Of a DNA stretch of 64,000 nt, positions 12,430 through 24,916 are shown piece by piece. The stretch comes from Apostichopus japonicus (lineage: Eukaryota; Echinodermata; Holothuroidea; Aspidochirotida; Stichopodidae). The stretch spans positions 5,646,001 through 5,710,000 of the forward strand of contig NC_092582.1 of assembly GCF_037975245.1 (NCBI RefSeq), read 5' to 3'. How positions within the stretch are numbered: the stretch's first letter is position 1; each line of letters begins with the position of its first letter. A program made the translations under genes and the position numbers. Under the pieces are notes generated by a model. It searched no databases. It saw only the letters and a program-made list of their open reading frames with translations, and had not been told where the DNA came from.

Positions 12430-12964
12430 TGTGTAGTGTTCGGTTTCGAAATATCTGATATCGGAAATATCTGGTATTTTTCATTTCCTTCAACGAAGTT
12501 TTATAATTGCCGTTATAAGAGGTTGTAATATTTGTACACCAATAAATTAACTGTGTCGGAATTTTCGAAAACTTCCTGACCAACATTCTTCATCATACTT
12601 CCCTCTACTCGTAGCAATTTTGACCTGTCTGTTAGCGGTTGAAGGAGGTTTTTCTATATTGGTTGTCCATAGATTGAATTTTGTGCAACATTATGTATAT
12701 GTTTTGAAGTGATTTTCTTCACGAGAAATGTGAATTTTCAAATTCTGAACAAATAATGGGCTTTAAACTTTGAAAAGTGGGGCTTTCGGATATTGTGGGC
12801 CGTGACGTAGAATCACCTACAAAAGCAATGATCCACAGGACATGCAATGAGGTCGAACATGATGTGTGACTGGTTACAATCTTCAAAAAGGTTATGGATG
12901 AAGATGGAAAAAAAAAAATTGGGAAATACTTGGTTCTCAGGCAAAAGGGTACATCTGGTTGCTC

Positions 12965-13110
12965 ATTTTCAAGCCCGAGAAGTGCCATTTCCGGTGATCT
13001 AGGGGGTATCAAAACCTTAAATTTTCTTGTACGCTCCGCGCCAACCGATGGTGGCGCTCCGCTTAGATAGTAATTCGCGCCCCCCGGGTTAGAAAATCCT
13101 GGATACGCCC
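12965..13110 (+). repeat. Dispersed repeat family B, copy 2
   Basis: It shares 'gaagtgccatttccggtgat', 'tgtacgctccgcgccaac' and 'tggtggcgctccgcttagat' with the other family B copies. It ends near 'aatcctggatacgccctg'. Confidence 0.65.
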
Positions 13111-13564
13111 TGGGGATTGTACCATAAATATTTTATGTGTGTGTGTGTTTTCTCTTGCTAGACTAAGAGTCCAGCCACTTTGATTGATGAACATAAGGAT
13201 ATCTTTAGAATGAATCATTGTAGACGGAAGCTGGTTTAATGTTTTTGAACTTTTCATGATTACCGAACGTTGTGACTTTGAGCCCACACTGACGTAGGCC
13301 ATGCAAAGCCTATTACTTTACCACTGAGTTCAATACAGTTCATTTCCACTTCTGTACATAACAAGAATGGAACAAGTTATCGATACCGACTTGGATTAGA
13401 GTTGAAGAAGAAGGCTTTTAGAGGCAGCTTCCCTTTCACCATTAACATAATTAGGAGCAAAAGACTTAGAGCAGAAGATAGAGCAATAAAATGAAAACAA
13501 CAGTAACCCAACTCTGTTCATATAATTTCAAATGTGCTTGCGTCTGTATATTGCTTTCCTTTAC

Positions 13565-13650
13565 TTAGATAGTAACAAGACGCCCTCCCATGAAATGGTC
13601 CAGCGCCCCCTCCCCCCACTGAAAAAATCCTGGCTACGCCACTGCCTATA
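13565..13650 (+). repeat. Repeat family B, 3' fragment
   Basis: It matches the 3' part of the 15505-15705 copy: 'tagatagtaacaagacgccc', 'tcccatgaaatggtc', a C-rich run, then 'aaaatcctggctacgccact'. Confidence 0.6.
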
Positions 13651-14489
13651 GCTGCTATTAAAATCTTTCTCCTTTGCTTTTGGTCCTCTCCCTTCCTCTC
13701 CTCTCCTATTTTTTTTAACAGGTAAGATTTTACCTGAGAGGTTGTTGTGACCGCTTCCAAAATAATGATCACTGTATTATAGTATAAAAAGACGAAACGA
13801 GAACACTGGAATAGATTATAAAAACGAATTCAGATTAGCTTGATCAGTCAATATTTATTGACAACAAAATAAATTAATAATGAAATCAATTAATTACAGG
13901 CTACGCTACTAAAATCATATCGACTGAAACTTTCTAATCATCGATATCTTTCTTAGGGTACAAAATAATGTCCCCGCTTACTTTAAACGAAAACATTTAA
14001 CTTAACACCCAGACAGTGTCCAATAAAAAAAAGTAACTTTCACAATTTATATACTGCCGCACACACACTAATAAATAACTGCCTTTAATCAAACGGCCCA
14101 GCTACTAAATTTTATCTCGTGGCAATTTTCTGGGGAATTAAGTTACAACAATCTGTCTCCTCTGCTTGGAAACTAAGTTTGGAGCGACTTCCAAAATATC
14201 CCTAATATCGCCTTTCGAAAATGTGAAAGGAAATTCTAATTAACAAGGCCACACCCGCTTAAGCTGCTTATAGTTACAATTCCAGTCAACACAATACTTT
14301 GAGACACAGGTGTCTATACAAAAGGTTTTTACACAAATACTCTACAGATTAAACAAAGCATAACCTAGCGATTAAGTCCAGTCGTTCATTAAATTTTTAT
14401 GGGACTAACTATAGCTGAGGTAAAGCTATCAATGTATCCAATTAGTTTCGAAAAACAGTCTCTAGAACGGGTATTTTTTTTAATTTGAT

Positions 14490-15207
14490 TTGAGGGGCTG
14501 TAACGACTTGCCCGAAAAATATAACCAAACTTTTTTAGCGCGCGTTCAACATGTTAATGCAAGGTCGTAGGAACCGGGGGGCTGGGGGCGCCAGCCCCCA
14601 GTGAAAAATATGGGGGGCGGAAGTATCATTCCGCCCCCCGCTTCGCAAGTCAGAAAACCCCTTTTTCATTTCCAAATGAGAAAAAAATCTCATTTGGAGC
14701 ACAAAATTGCATCTAAGGCCAGGTGAAAATGCAAAATTATATACAAAATGGAGTGGGTGGGTTGAAGTGTGCTATATTGCACCAAATTGCATCTGAGGCC
14801 ACCTGGAAATGCAAAAAAAAAATCTAAAGGGGATGGGGACACCCCCTCCCTTTAGACCCCTCCCCCAGGCCGGCCATCAGTCTTCAGCCCCCCCCCCCCA
14901 CTCAAAAGTACCTTCCTACGCCACTGTGTTAATGTTCATATCATATAGGCATACATCGGTTATTACATCGCATGCCAATTACAAACAATCAGTTGCCGTG
15001 TTATTACCCTTCCATATTAGTTATAATGTTGGGAGAAGTCGTTACAATAGTGATAATATAAGTTTAACCATTCAAAAAAAATTGAATTTATTTTTCTTTC
15101 AGTAGGTGCCCGAAAAATTCTCAGCATATTGCCCGAATTTTCAAAAAAATATTTGGTTGAGGGGGCTGCATCCCCAGCCCCCCCCCCCCCCGCCTCCTAC
15201 GCCTATA
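14490..15207. mobile_element. Second copy of the 12007-12429 element, interrupted by an insertion
   Basis: It shares 'ggctgtaacgacttgcccga' and 'gcgcgcgttcaacatgttaa' with 12040-12095. After the insertion it shares 'atatcatata.gcata' and 'ctcagcatattgcccgaatt', and it ends 'cctcctacgcctat'. The left terminal repeat is lost. The interruption is the element at 14560-14926. Confidence 0.75.
14560..14926. mobile_element. 367-bp nested hAT-type element with 8-bp TSD
   Basis: The 8-bp duplication TGTTAATG is at 14552-14559 and 14927-14934. Ends CAAGGTCGTAGGAA and TTCCTACGCCACTG form imperfect inverted repeats. The related element at 12007-12429 has a single TGTTAATG at the matching point (about 12090), i.e. 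an unoccupied site. The interior is GC-rich at the ends and has two 'gcatct.aggcca' subrepeats. No coding capacity. Confidence 0.85.
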
Positions 15208-15504
15208 TATGAGTCTATTTCTCTCGTAATATTTCAGACGCAATCTTTGATGTCAGTTTGACATATAGTTCGGTCATTTCAGTATGTTACTTGGCTGAAA
15301 GCCCAGTCAATCTGTCCTTATTTTCCACGCGCAATTTGCAGATTTGTCGAAAAATGTCAATGCCGGTGTCAAACTCACAACAGATATGTCATGATATTTC
15401 AAAGTAACTTACCAGACTGTTTTTTTTTTTCTATTTCACTAAACTATTTGATGACCATATCAAGACATGGGATCTCAAAATAAAGGATGTTGAGAAAACT
15501 TTAG

Positions 15505-15705
15505 AGCAGTTTACAAGGCCTGGGAAGTGTCATTTCCAACGATCTAGGAGGCCTATTTAGCTAAAAAAAAATCGGTACGCTGCGCGCCAACTCATTGTGG
15601 CGCTCCGCTTAGATAGTAACAAGACGCCCTCCCATGAAATGGTCAAGCCCCCCCCCAGCACCCCCCCCCCCACTGAAAAAAATCCTAGCTACGCCACTGG
15701 GTGGC
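15505..15705 (+). repeat. Dispersed repeat family B, copy 3 (longest)
   Basis: It runs from 'tttacaaggcctgggaagtg' through 'gcgctccgcttagatagtaa' to 'atcctagctacgccactgg'. It contains C-rich homopolymer runs and no open frame. Confidence 0.7.
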
Positions 15706-15844
15706 ATGTATGATTGGCCATCAGTCTCAAATCGCGGGGAATAGACTTATACCGATTTAAATCGACATATACCAATTTCCTTGTTAGCGTAGATGACGTC
15801 ACGTTCTGTACTGTTCATATCATATTGGACCCTATCAATAGCAA

Positions 15845-15935
15845 GATCGATAACGCGGAAACCGTTGATATTGAATCCGGTATCTCTATTACCGAACTCG
15901 GTTTACCCATTTCCGCTGTTTCCGCGTTATCGACC
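15845..15935. repeat. Perfect-arm hairpin (inverted repeat)
   Basis: Arms 'atcgataacgcggaaac' (about 15847-15863) and 'tttccgcgttatcga' (about 15918-15932) pair over about 15 bp. A second, inner pair is 'cggta' / 'taccg'. It lies immediately downstream, in the RNA sense, of the U2-like sequence. Confidence 0.65.
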
Positions 15936-15954
15936 TGTCCGTAACCTGTGTGAT

Positions 15955-16050
15955 CATCGTCAGGTGTGTATCCAGTATCAAGATTCCCCTCGAAACAATG
16001 GAAAGGGAACAGATACTTAACATGATCTTAGCCAAAAGGTCGAGAAGCGT
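15955..16050 (-). ncRNA. U2 snRNA-like sequence (variant or pseudogene)
   Basis: The minus strand from about 16050 begins 'CGCTTCTCGaCCTTTTGGCT', then 'AAGATCA' and 'AGTATCTGTTC', which is the 5' end of U2 snRNA almost base for base (known U2: CGCUUCUCGGCCUUUUGGCUAAGAUCAAGUGUAGUAUCUGUUC). Beyond that it drifts: a 'TGATACTGGATAC' stretch resembles the stem II region, and 'ACCTG...CAGGT' could form a hairpin. The branch-site-pairing GUAGUA appears as TTAAGTA, and I see no clear Sm site (AUUUUUGG) afterwards. A 5'-truncation-free pseudogene or a U2-derived repeat is more likely than a working gene. Confidence 0.6.
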
Positions 16051-16059
16051 TTAGGTAAG

Positions 16060-17655
16060 AACGTGAACGTTGTGTAGCTTGTGTCAGTCTTCTTCACTGC
16101 TATTTACGTTTTTATAATTATTTTGATCTATCGATCCATGCTGGATTTCCGTTTCTCCACCGTTTCTCCAAACACGCACGGCATGATTAATTGGCATGCA
16201 TCATGCATCCAAAGCATGGCACTAAAATAGTATGCCGGATACTACGACAGTTCATCCAATTAAATTGCAGTATCTAGTGACGTCATCATACCTATGTTGT
16301 TTGCGGAATGTTCCCTTCGTGAAGAGCGTAGTAAATTCGGTTGCCACGAAGACAGTTACAGAATCTTTGTTTGATCCTGTATACCTTTGCGCGGTTATAC
16401 GATGGAATTCTTAGTTGAGTTATTTACCATATTCTACAAAGGTGTTTAAACTGCATCAATCGGATCACTTGTTGGTACGGTATTATGCCTGATTCTAATT
16501 CTCCCGCCACGTGTGATTGTATTAAAACTTGCGTAAGCTTTAACGCTCGGTGTGCATATACTTGCCCCTACTTTTAATTATATTTGCTCTTTGATACTGT
16601 ACGACGACACTGGCACCCGTCTGAAACAGCAATTGTTTTCTTGTTAGTACGTTCTGAGGATACGTTAGAAACGGTTATTGACATTTTTGGAAGCAATCAT
16701 CGACGGTCAGTTGTAATAAGTACTTATTTTTTGCCTAAATGTTTATCTATCAAGTAGGCCTACTGGTACTATTAGCCTAGTAAAATTAGTATCATTACCA
16801 GCCCATATGCCTTCGAACGTTACATGCAGTAATAACATAACGTTAGTGCGTACTAAGCAGTGTAGACGTAGGCCGTAGCAGTACTAGGCTACTTGTAAGT
16901 TGTACTAGTACTTAGTACTAGCCTATGTATCCTCAAGCAAACAACGTTGTGACTTCGATTGATAATAACTCACCGGTAAATTACTATCATAATAGTAAAT
17001 TTTGCAGTAATATCTTTCGAAAACCTTAAGCTGTATTGATGCAGGCCCGCTAAGTTACCAGCCTTTACTGGGTAGGCCTAGTCACCTGTATTTATAAGGC
17101 ACTCTGTCTTAATGGCGCGATGATTTTAATCTCCTTGCAAAATTTCAATTTCATTTCTAAATTGTGATAAGGAATGGCGGAGGCTACGTTTAAATTGTAC
17201 CTATTAATTTAGACCTTATTATCTCAAGTTATACTAGGCTAGGCCTAAAAGTTATTGCCCCTCGGCTAGTACCTGTAGTACTTTTCATTTTTCAATTAAT
17301 GGCGGAAATAACTTTCCTACTCCTAGATATCTCTTTTGCAAATTACAAGAGTCTAAACTAACAAACTATCTTGAACCGTTATTGGTAATCCCCTGTCAAT
17401 AATCAGTATGCTAGTCTAAAATTAATTTAAAGCAGAGAACTCTTTGTTTTAGATACTAATAGTGGTAAGCTTGCTGGAATTTGGTAAAGATAGCCTAGGC
17501 TAATGTATGTTAACGAGTGCTTTCAAAAGACATTTCATCAGTATACATGTAGGTTAGGCATGGTTGAATAGGCCCACTCAGTCCTTATATTACATAATTC
17601 AGAAAAACCATGAAGCCTTCAAGTTTTTATTAACCTTACTGGCAAATTGAATTGA
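16060..17655. other. Intergenic / 5' flank of glutamine synthetase, no gene seen
   Basis: AT-rich with many 'taggcctac'-type palindromes (around 16750-16930 and 17230). A non-coding first exon of the glutamine synthetase gene should lie somewhere upstream of the acceptor at 18631, but no exon boundary can be fixed from sequence alone. Confidence 0.4.
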
Positions 17656-17663
17656 CCACACAT

Positions 17664-18496
17664 TAGTGTTGATAGTCGTAATCGCCAGTAGTTGCGATTA
17701 CACTTTGGAAGTTTGATTAATCGCGCTCACAATTTAAGTCGTGATTACTCGACTGCAAGCTAGCACTACACATAATTTGCTTTTGAAAAATAGCCTAACC
17801 TTTCAAAACAACACTTTACAGTTTGTCAGCAAATATCGCAAAAGTATACAGGTTCTCACAAATTCACAATGCAACACTAGCACCGTGCTGTGTTAAAAAT
17901 CAGCAAGCACTTGCTCCGGTTACTTAGATTCATGCGTTTGCTTGTCAGTAAAACGCTTGTTCAGTCCTACTCCTAGCAATGTTTAATCTTTGCACTAGTT
18001 CGTTACTTATTAATCCTCTACGATTCCCAAAGTATTTGTAATTTCTTCAAACATGTTTACAGTTGCTTCCTCACTGACCTGGTTCACGTTTATCGGATAT
18101 CTGATCGAGTGTGTCGATTGCGGTGTAGTTTAATTTCAATGTGCAAAATATGCGCCTGCTATGACGCTAGGCTAGAGCCTAGCCTAGAACGTCCTACAGA
18201 AAACTCTTGCATACTGATCATCAAACTGCTAGTGCAAGTGTTACATCTATTCATTGTTTGCATGATTGCCTTTACTAGTGCTAGAAGTTGTAGTAGCCTC
18301 GTAGATTCATTCGATAGTTTTTGATTTACTATGAAGGATTTTATGAAACGTTGCAGATTGAAAATTGTTCACCTTGTTTGTTTGGTTGATGTTTTAACAT
18401 GATTTAGACAGCACACGTTAAGACACGAGTAATCGCAGTAATTGCAAGAAGAGCTATGCGATTAATCAACTACAAAAGAGTCAACTATCAGCACTA
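17664..18496. mobile_element. 833-bp non-autonomous hAT-type element with 8-bp TSD
   Basis: The 8-bp duplication CCACACAT is at 17656-17663 and 18497-18504. Termini TAGTGTTGATAGT and ACTATCAGCACTA form near-perfect inverted repeats. Subterminal 'gcgatta' / 'taatcgc' motifs occur in both orientations. No transposase-like frame. It lies about 150 bp upstream of the glutamine synthetase start codon, probably in a 5'-UTR intron. Confidence 0.85.
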
Positions 18497-18648
18497 CCAC
18501 ACATATTACGAGTGGTACTGAATTGCCGTCGCTTTCCTTGAGATGGACCATGGTCAACATTGTTTACAAAGGATTGGAAGCATAAATTAAGCCAAATGTT
18601 AATTGTTTTGGTTTCCATTTACTATTTACAGTAATATAAACGACCGAA

Positions 18649-21600
18649 ATGGCAGATATGACGACTTATTCCTTCAAGTCTTCCCAAGTGTCGCACTACA
18701 TGGCCCTGCCTCAAGATGGTAAGGTACAGGTCATGTACGTGTGGATTGATGGCAGTGGGGAGACCATGAGAGCTAAGACAAAGACCATGGACTTTGTTCC
18801 AAAGTCATTTGAAGGTAAGAAGGCAAAGCATGGTAATTTTGATGCACTGATTCAGGTACACGGTCATTCGCTGTGCCCTTGTGTGATGCGTCCTGGTTTA
18901 TTTTGCCCAATGCATGCATTTACTTTGTTAAAGTCGATACCTTTCTGTACACGGCAAATGACATATTCACACTGTGACACCCTTTGGGGGAATCTGATGT
19001 GAAGTTTGCCTACTTGCCTGAAACAACTGTGTTACTATATACATTGATTTTGTACATTTTTGTGACGTTATGCCAGTTACTGGTGTGCGGACTAGTATTA
19101 CAGTATGTTCCCAAACTGGTAGTCACTGTAGTTGCAGTGTTTTTAAGTCAAATTGAAACCCACGTTTTTCCCATTGTAGTTGTAAATCTCATCGATGTAT
19201 TGCTCATTTGTAGTCAGACTAACTACATATGAGGTTAATAAAGCAATGACATTGTGAAGTTTGCATGCATAGTAACAATTCTGGTCGCCTTGAGTCAGCA
19301 GTTGATGCAAATATTACCAACGCTGATATTAGAATGATATTGCGACGTCCGTTCCAACATTTATGATTCGTAATTGAATATCCTTTAATGTGATTGGATG
19401 ATATCAGATTAAGTAATTAAAGACGAGAATGAACGAAAAGTGAAATGAACTCCAGAACTCTATACAAGATGCCACAAATATATCTGCTGTTCAGTGACTG
19501 ATGCCTTTGCTGTTGTGACTTTTCACGTTATAAATCATTAGTGGAATAGTCAAGTTTCCTTGCAGACAATGAATTATAATCGCTATATGAGTCAAATTTT
19601 GAATTGTTCTAATCAACATTGTACATGTAATTAGTTTAACTCCATTAAATGGCATCTACGTGACTGTAACGATGTGTTATTAAAGTAATATGCGCATCAA
19701 CTGCACGTGTGTGAGGGTGTTAAGATTGTTTATGCGTGTGTCGCTTGTGCGTGTCGCTTTGGATGCGTGATTTGTTTGAATGGTGCGTGTTTTCTTTAAA
19801 TAGGGTTTGGAACGGATTGGGAGGCAGTTATAACAGTTAGTAGTTCATAAAGGCAAGACATGTTCTTTTATCTTGGTAAGACTCCGTTGAAGTTTGGCAA
19901 CAAGTACACTTCGACGTAGTGACAAATATAACCCCCGGTGACTGGACTCTTTATTAATTTGTTACAGTGACCAACTCATTGATAGCTCCCTCATTATGAA
20001 CTCTGTTCTTAGTTTGATCAATTACACTTTTGAGTAACACTTGTTACAAATTCGGTTTGATAAGACCATGGAGCAAACCCTAAAGTTTAGATGTTTGGTA
20101 ACAAGAAAATGAGTACAACAGATGCTGTTTAATTGCTTGTACCAATCAGTGATTGTCTCGATCTTCTCTTAGCCAAAGACCTAATGAGGTCAAGACAATG
20201 AGTTGCAGCAGATGTGAAAGTAATGGATGACATAACAAAACTTGTCTTTCGATAAAGTACACATTTTTAGCTCATACCAGCATGCTGGTGTGAGCTATTG
20301 TTACAGTGCGGCGTCTATCACTCTATCCGTCAACAATTGGTAAAACCGCTCCCACTCGCACAGTGTTTGATGGAATTTCATGAAACTTGGACACAAGGAC
20401 CATTAGGTATAGGTCCATCAGAGATGATCCAAAATTTGGGGTCAAAGGTCACCTGTGGGCCGTAATGGGCCATTTTGTGGAAATACTCAAAATGCTTCTT
20501 CTCCTACAGATTCCATGGTACAATGTTGAGGGTTTGTCACGATAGTACTATGGTAGTTTTACCTTCAGGGTGTTCATGAATTTGAGATCAAAGATCAACT
20601 AGGGGTCTTTTGTGGCCCGGGCTGCGGCCCTATATTTTCAAATTGCTCCTGTTCGTACAGTGTATGGCCAATTATAATGAAACTTGGTCACAATGTTCCT
20701 CGGGATGAGAGTTACGAGGGGTGTTCGGAAAATTGAGGTCAAAGGTCATTTAGGGGGTCATCGGGGGTCATTCTTTGTAATATTTTCAAATATCTCAATC
20801 TTCTCAAGATTTTGATGGATCATATTCAAAGTTGAACTGATGATTGTTGGATTGTGTTTGAATAAGGTGATGCCTAAAAAATTTTGGTCAAAAGTTAATT
20901 AATTACAATTAATCCCCATTGTTTAAAAAAATCTGAGCCTTCACTTTTTGCCAAAGCTCCTTTAATTTGTCTCCCAGTGTCTGCAGTGTTTGTTTACATT
21001 TGTGGTTAAGCTCTGCAGAGGCTGTTAGTGGAATTAAAGCAGGACTGGGAGTTGTTATTAACTGTTGAACTGTAAGCATGAGAGCCCTATAGCCAATCAG
21101 CACTTGCTGTTTCTTAGAAGTCTTTGAGCCTGAGGTATGTAGGCAGCTTGTGAAGTTATGCCTTGTAGGGAGTGCTTGTTATGTCTGCTAAGGTAGAGGA
21201 GAGAAAGTTTAATAGGGTAAATCAGTGGTATTGTTTGAGAGAGTGGGTAAAATAGGATTTAAAGGGGAAAATAGGAATTATAGCCAGTGGTGTGGCCAGG
21301 ATTCTGCTAATGGAGGGGGGGGGTATCCCTCACGGGCCCAAAATTGGTTTTGTGGGCCCTACATTTTTAAGCTCGAAAAGGTATGAGCTTCTGCACCATT
21401 GGTGCTCTAGTTGTGATATAATAATGCTATGATGATCATGCTAAATTATCTTTAATGGCATGTTCATATCTTTTGTTACAGACTGTCCAGAGTGGACCTA
21501 CGATGGGTCAAGTACCGACCAGGCAGAGGGCTCAAACAGCGACCTTTACCTACAGCCTAAGGCCATGTTTAAAGATCCTTTCAGATTAGGAGACAACAAG

Positions 21601-24600
21601 ATTGTACTGTGTGACATCTACAAGTACAACAGGAAACCAGAAGGTAAAGTACTAACAAAGGCAAAACAGGATGATTATATGGTCATTATTGCTTCCTACC
21701 ACATTTGTACATGTTTATCAATTAGACTTTCTACGATGACAAATATGGGGTTAATATTTCTTTAATAATGTGATGTGACCGTAGTCAGGAGGTTAAGCTG
21801 CTTTGTGCTAACTTATTAACTTAACCACATGACAGGTTGAGTAAATGACTAATTGGTCGATTGTTCCTATTGTATGCAGGGCTGACTTCTGTCAATTATC
21901 CACATATATCAATTATCCAATGTGACTCCATTGTCTTGGGGAACTATTTTATACAAAGTTTGGGTCAATACCTAGAAAACGTGTTTTGAAGTGAACGTAT
22001 AATGGGATGTGAGGACAGTTCCCAAAGGAAAGACAGATAGAGATACAATCAATGAACGACTTCCTGAAGGACAGGTCTCGTGCCATTTACGGAATTGAAG
22101 TTTGAATGTTCCTTCACCAAACAGGAGCACACTTGAACAGGCGAGATCCTGTCACCTCCACCCGTATCTGAGACCTCTTGAACATGAAAATGTAAACCAT
22201 GTTGTTGAATGCTTTGATCCAGTGACAAGTGACAGTTAAATATATTGCATGAATTCTGTGATCTGTGGATGCAGTCTACATTCCACAAATGATTCAGTAT
22301 ACTTCACCTAGGTGCAAGCTTGTCGTTTGCCCTCGGTGAGCAGAGAATATTTGTGTACTTTGGTGCATACCAATACTGAGGTAGAAATCTTGTATAATAA
22401 CTGCTCTGCTGCAACATGGTTCAATGTTTGAAGCAATTTGATCATTTTGTCAATCGAACAAGATAAAAAAGTCTTTCCTTTTGAAGGTTTATAAGAAAAA
22501 GCAGTGTGGAACTTTGAAAATCACTGTCACAAATAACCCTTCCCTCCTCTCCCTGTCCCTCCTCCTCTCCAGTCTCTCCCCCTCCTCTCCCTGTCTCCCC
22601 TCCTTCCTTTCCTTCCCCAGTTTTTAACCTGTTGCTGATTCTGTTACAGTCATATATAAATGCTTTTCTTGATCTTCTTTTATATATCTAGATAAGAACT
22701 TCAGATATTACTGCAATCAAGTTATGTCAAAGCCAGAAGTTGCATCGACCCATCCATGGTTTGGCATCGAACAAGAATACACATTCCTCTCCCCTGACGG
22801 TCATCCATTTGGCTGGCCCAAGCTTGGTTACCCTGGACCCCAAGGTACGTTTTTAAACTTTTATGCCTGTTGTCTTGTTCGTATAGTTGATTGCTGTTTA
22901 TTATTTGTTGTGGTTACAGTGTTATATGATAAATAGTTTCTGTTGCTTTCATCTGTGATATCGTACCCTTGAAATGTATGTCTGTAATGTGTAAACGTGC
23001 GAGACGGTTGAAATATATAGCTTCCATTGATTTGGTTTTGTTCCAGGTCCATACTACTGTGGTGTTGGTGCTGATAAGGTCCACGGTAGAGCTATCGTTG
23101 AGGCTCACTACAGAGCATGTCTGTACGCTGGAGTCAAGATTGCAGGGACCAACGCAGAAGTCATGCCGGCCCAGTGGGAGTTCCAAGTGGGTCCATGTGA
23201 AGGTATTGAGATGGGTGATCACCTGTGGATGGCCAGATTCCTCCTACACAGAGTAGCCGAAGACTTTGGTGTTGTGGTGTCCTTGGACCCCAAGCCCATG
23301 GCAGGGGATTGGAATGGTGCAGGAGCTCACTGCAACTTTAGTACCCAAGCCATGCGGGATGAGAACGGCATCGTGTAAGTATTCACAAAAGGAGTACATA
23401 ACAACCTCATTTGTAGGTTTGGGGGTCACTGTTGTCACTTTGTTTACCCCTGTTATCGGCAGTATAGTGCACAATGTGTGAATCACCCTGTTATGGATAA
23501 TAACAAATTGGTGTTGTCAGTAGTTTTATGCATTTGACCCACCCTTATAAATTATTCAAATAATGCACACGTAACCCACAGCTTTTCTTGGGTAATATGG
23601 TGCTTTCCTACTCGTATCTCTCAGGTTCATGTACTCATTTCACAAACACTTCCCATTGGCTAATGCAGTGATAAACCACAGTATGTATCCCACATGCTTA
23701 TGCAGTTATGTCCCGCGCATAAACCACAGGGTTATGGATGTTGTAAATCTCGACAAGTGGCTAATAATAAGAGGTGGTAGCTACAAGTAAGTAGCATGTT
23801 TCCTTAGGAAGTATCCACCACAGAATCAAATGGATAGAGATTGTAGTTAAACTAAAGCACTTTCTTCAAAAGTGCAAAGGAATCTTCTCGCATGTTCATA
23901 ATTATCGTGTATGTACATAACTAGAAAACTATGATTTCTGTGACTGAACTTGATGTGTATCACTGAATGGATTATTGAGCAAAGCAACCGCAAAATGGGC
24001 TGATGGCTGAATATATATTCTATTTCTATAGTTTTCAGCAGCACTGGAGTAACTGCTTTGAACCTAACAGTGTGTACATTGTTAGTATGTAGGATGACAA
24101 GGCTTGTATGATGAAACCATTATGCTCAAACACTTACTGGTGGTATTTGCAACAGACTGCAGTAGGTGATTGTTAATAGTAGATAGGGTCTTGCTGAAAA
24201 AGGATGGATGGGGTTACGATCTGTTTTTAATTAAAGCCAATGTTCCTTCTTCTTGATACAGAGATATCAAAGAGGCTGTGAAGAAGTTTGCTAAGAGGCA
24301 CGACAAACACATCTTCGCCTACGATCCCAACCAAGGTAAAGACAACGCCAGACGACTCACGGGGCTCCATGAAACTTCCAGCTTGGGTGACTTTAGTTCC
24401 GGTGTGGCAAACAGAGGTGCCAGCATTAGAATACCAAGACATGTAAGTTGTTATTAGCTCTTCATAGTAAGGAATTGTTACAGAAATTTCACAGAATCAT
24501 TAATCTATATACTTCTTTATATTACTACCATATATTTCCTCCTTGAGGGAATCTTCTTTTTGATGACAACATTCACCCTGCTGTTGCCAAATGCATTTCT

Positions 24601-24916
24601 ACGAAATTTTCAACAGTTAAGCACTACAATCAGCCCTCTAAAAACCTCTGAGTATGGACAACAACCTTTGCTATTGGTGTTCAAATGACATTTTAATACC
24701 TCTAATTTACATATCTGTGAAATTCCCTTTTTTTGTTTTTTTTTTGTTTAGTGTGGTGAAGACCGAAAAGGTTACATGGAGGACAGACGGCCTGCCTCGA
24801 ACTGCGACCCGTACAGAGTTACTGAGGCCATCGTGCGGTCAGTTATTCTGGACGACTGGTCAGATTTCTTTGTCCATGCCGATGCCATCGGTCCTCTTCC
24901 AGAGGACAACGAGTAA
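18649..24916 (+). CDS. GLUL: Glutamine synthetase (type II, cytosolic), six coding exons
   Basis: ATP-dependent ligation of ammonia to glutamate; a decameric cytosolic enzyme of nitrogen metabolism. Coding exons: 18649-18814, 21482-21643, 22692-22844, 23047-23374, 24262-24442, 24752-24916 (TAA). Phases agree throughout, giving 384 residues (vertebrate enzyme 373). Seen: beta-grasp part '[15 protein letters not shown]'; catalytic '[12 protein letters not shown]' (metal glutamates near 143/145); '[15 protein letters not shown]' (glutamates 205, 212); ATP signature '[18 protein letters not shown]' (His near 262); '[13 protein letters not shown]'; '[20 protein letters not shown]'. The ATG follows the acceptor at 18631 by 17 bases, so a non-coding 5' exon is expected. 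No mitochondrial presequence. The C-terminus is longer and more acidic than in vertebrates. Intron 1 contains the 20269-21413 repeat. A possible AATAAA is at 25516. Confidence 0.96.
20269..21413 (+). mobile_element. 1.15-kb hairpin-ended repeat element (family A)
   Basis: The left end is a near-perfect hairpin (20269-20296, arms 'agctcataccagca' / 'tgctggtgtgagct'). The interior has degenerate units with 'aaacttgg.cac' and 'ggtcaaaggtca'. The right end carries the complement of the left arm ('ggtatgagct', about 21380-21389), then the small palindrome GCACCATTGGTGC and 'tctagttg'. A second 3' end of this family is at 11213-11490. It lies in glutamine synthetase intron 1. No target duplication was recognised. 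Confidence 0.75.
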
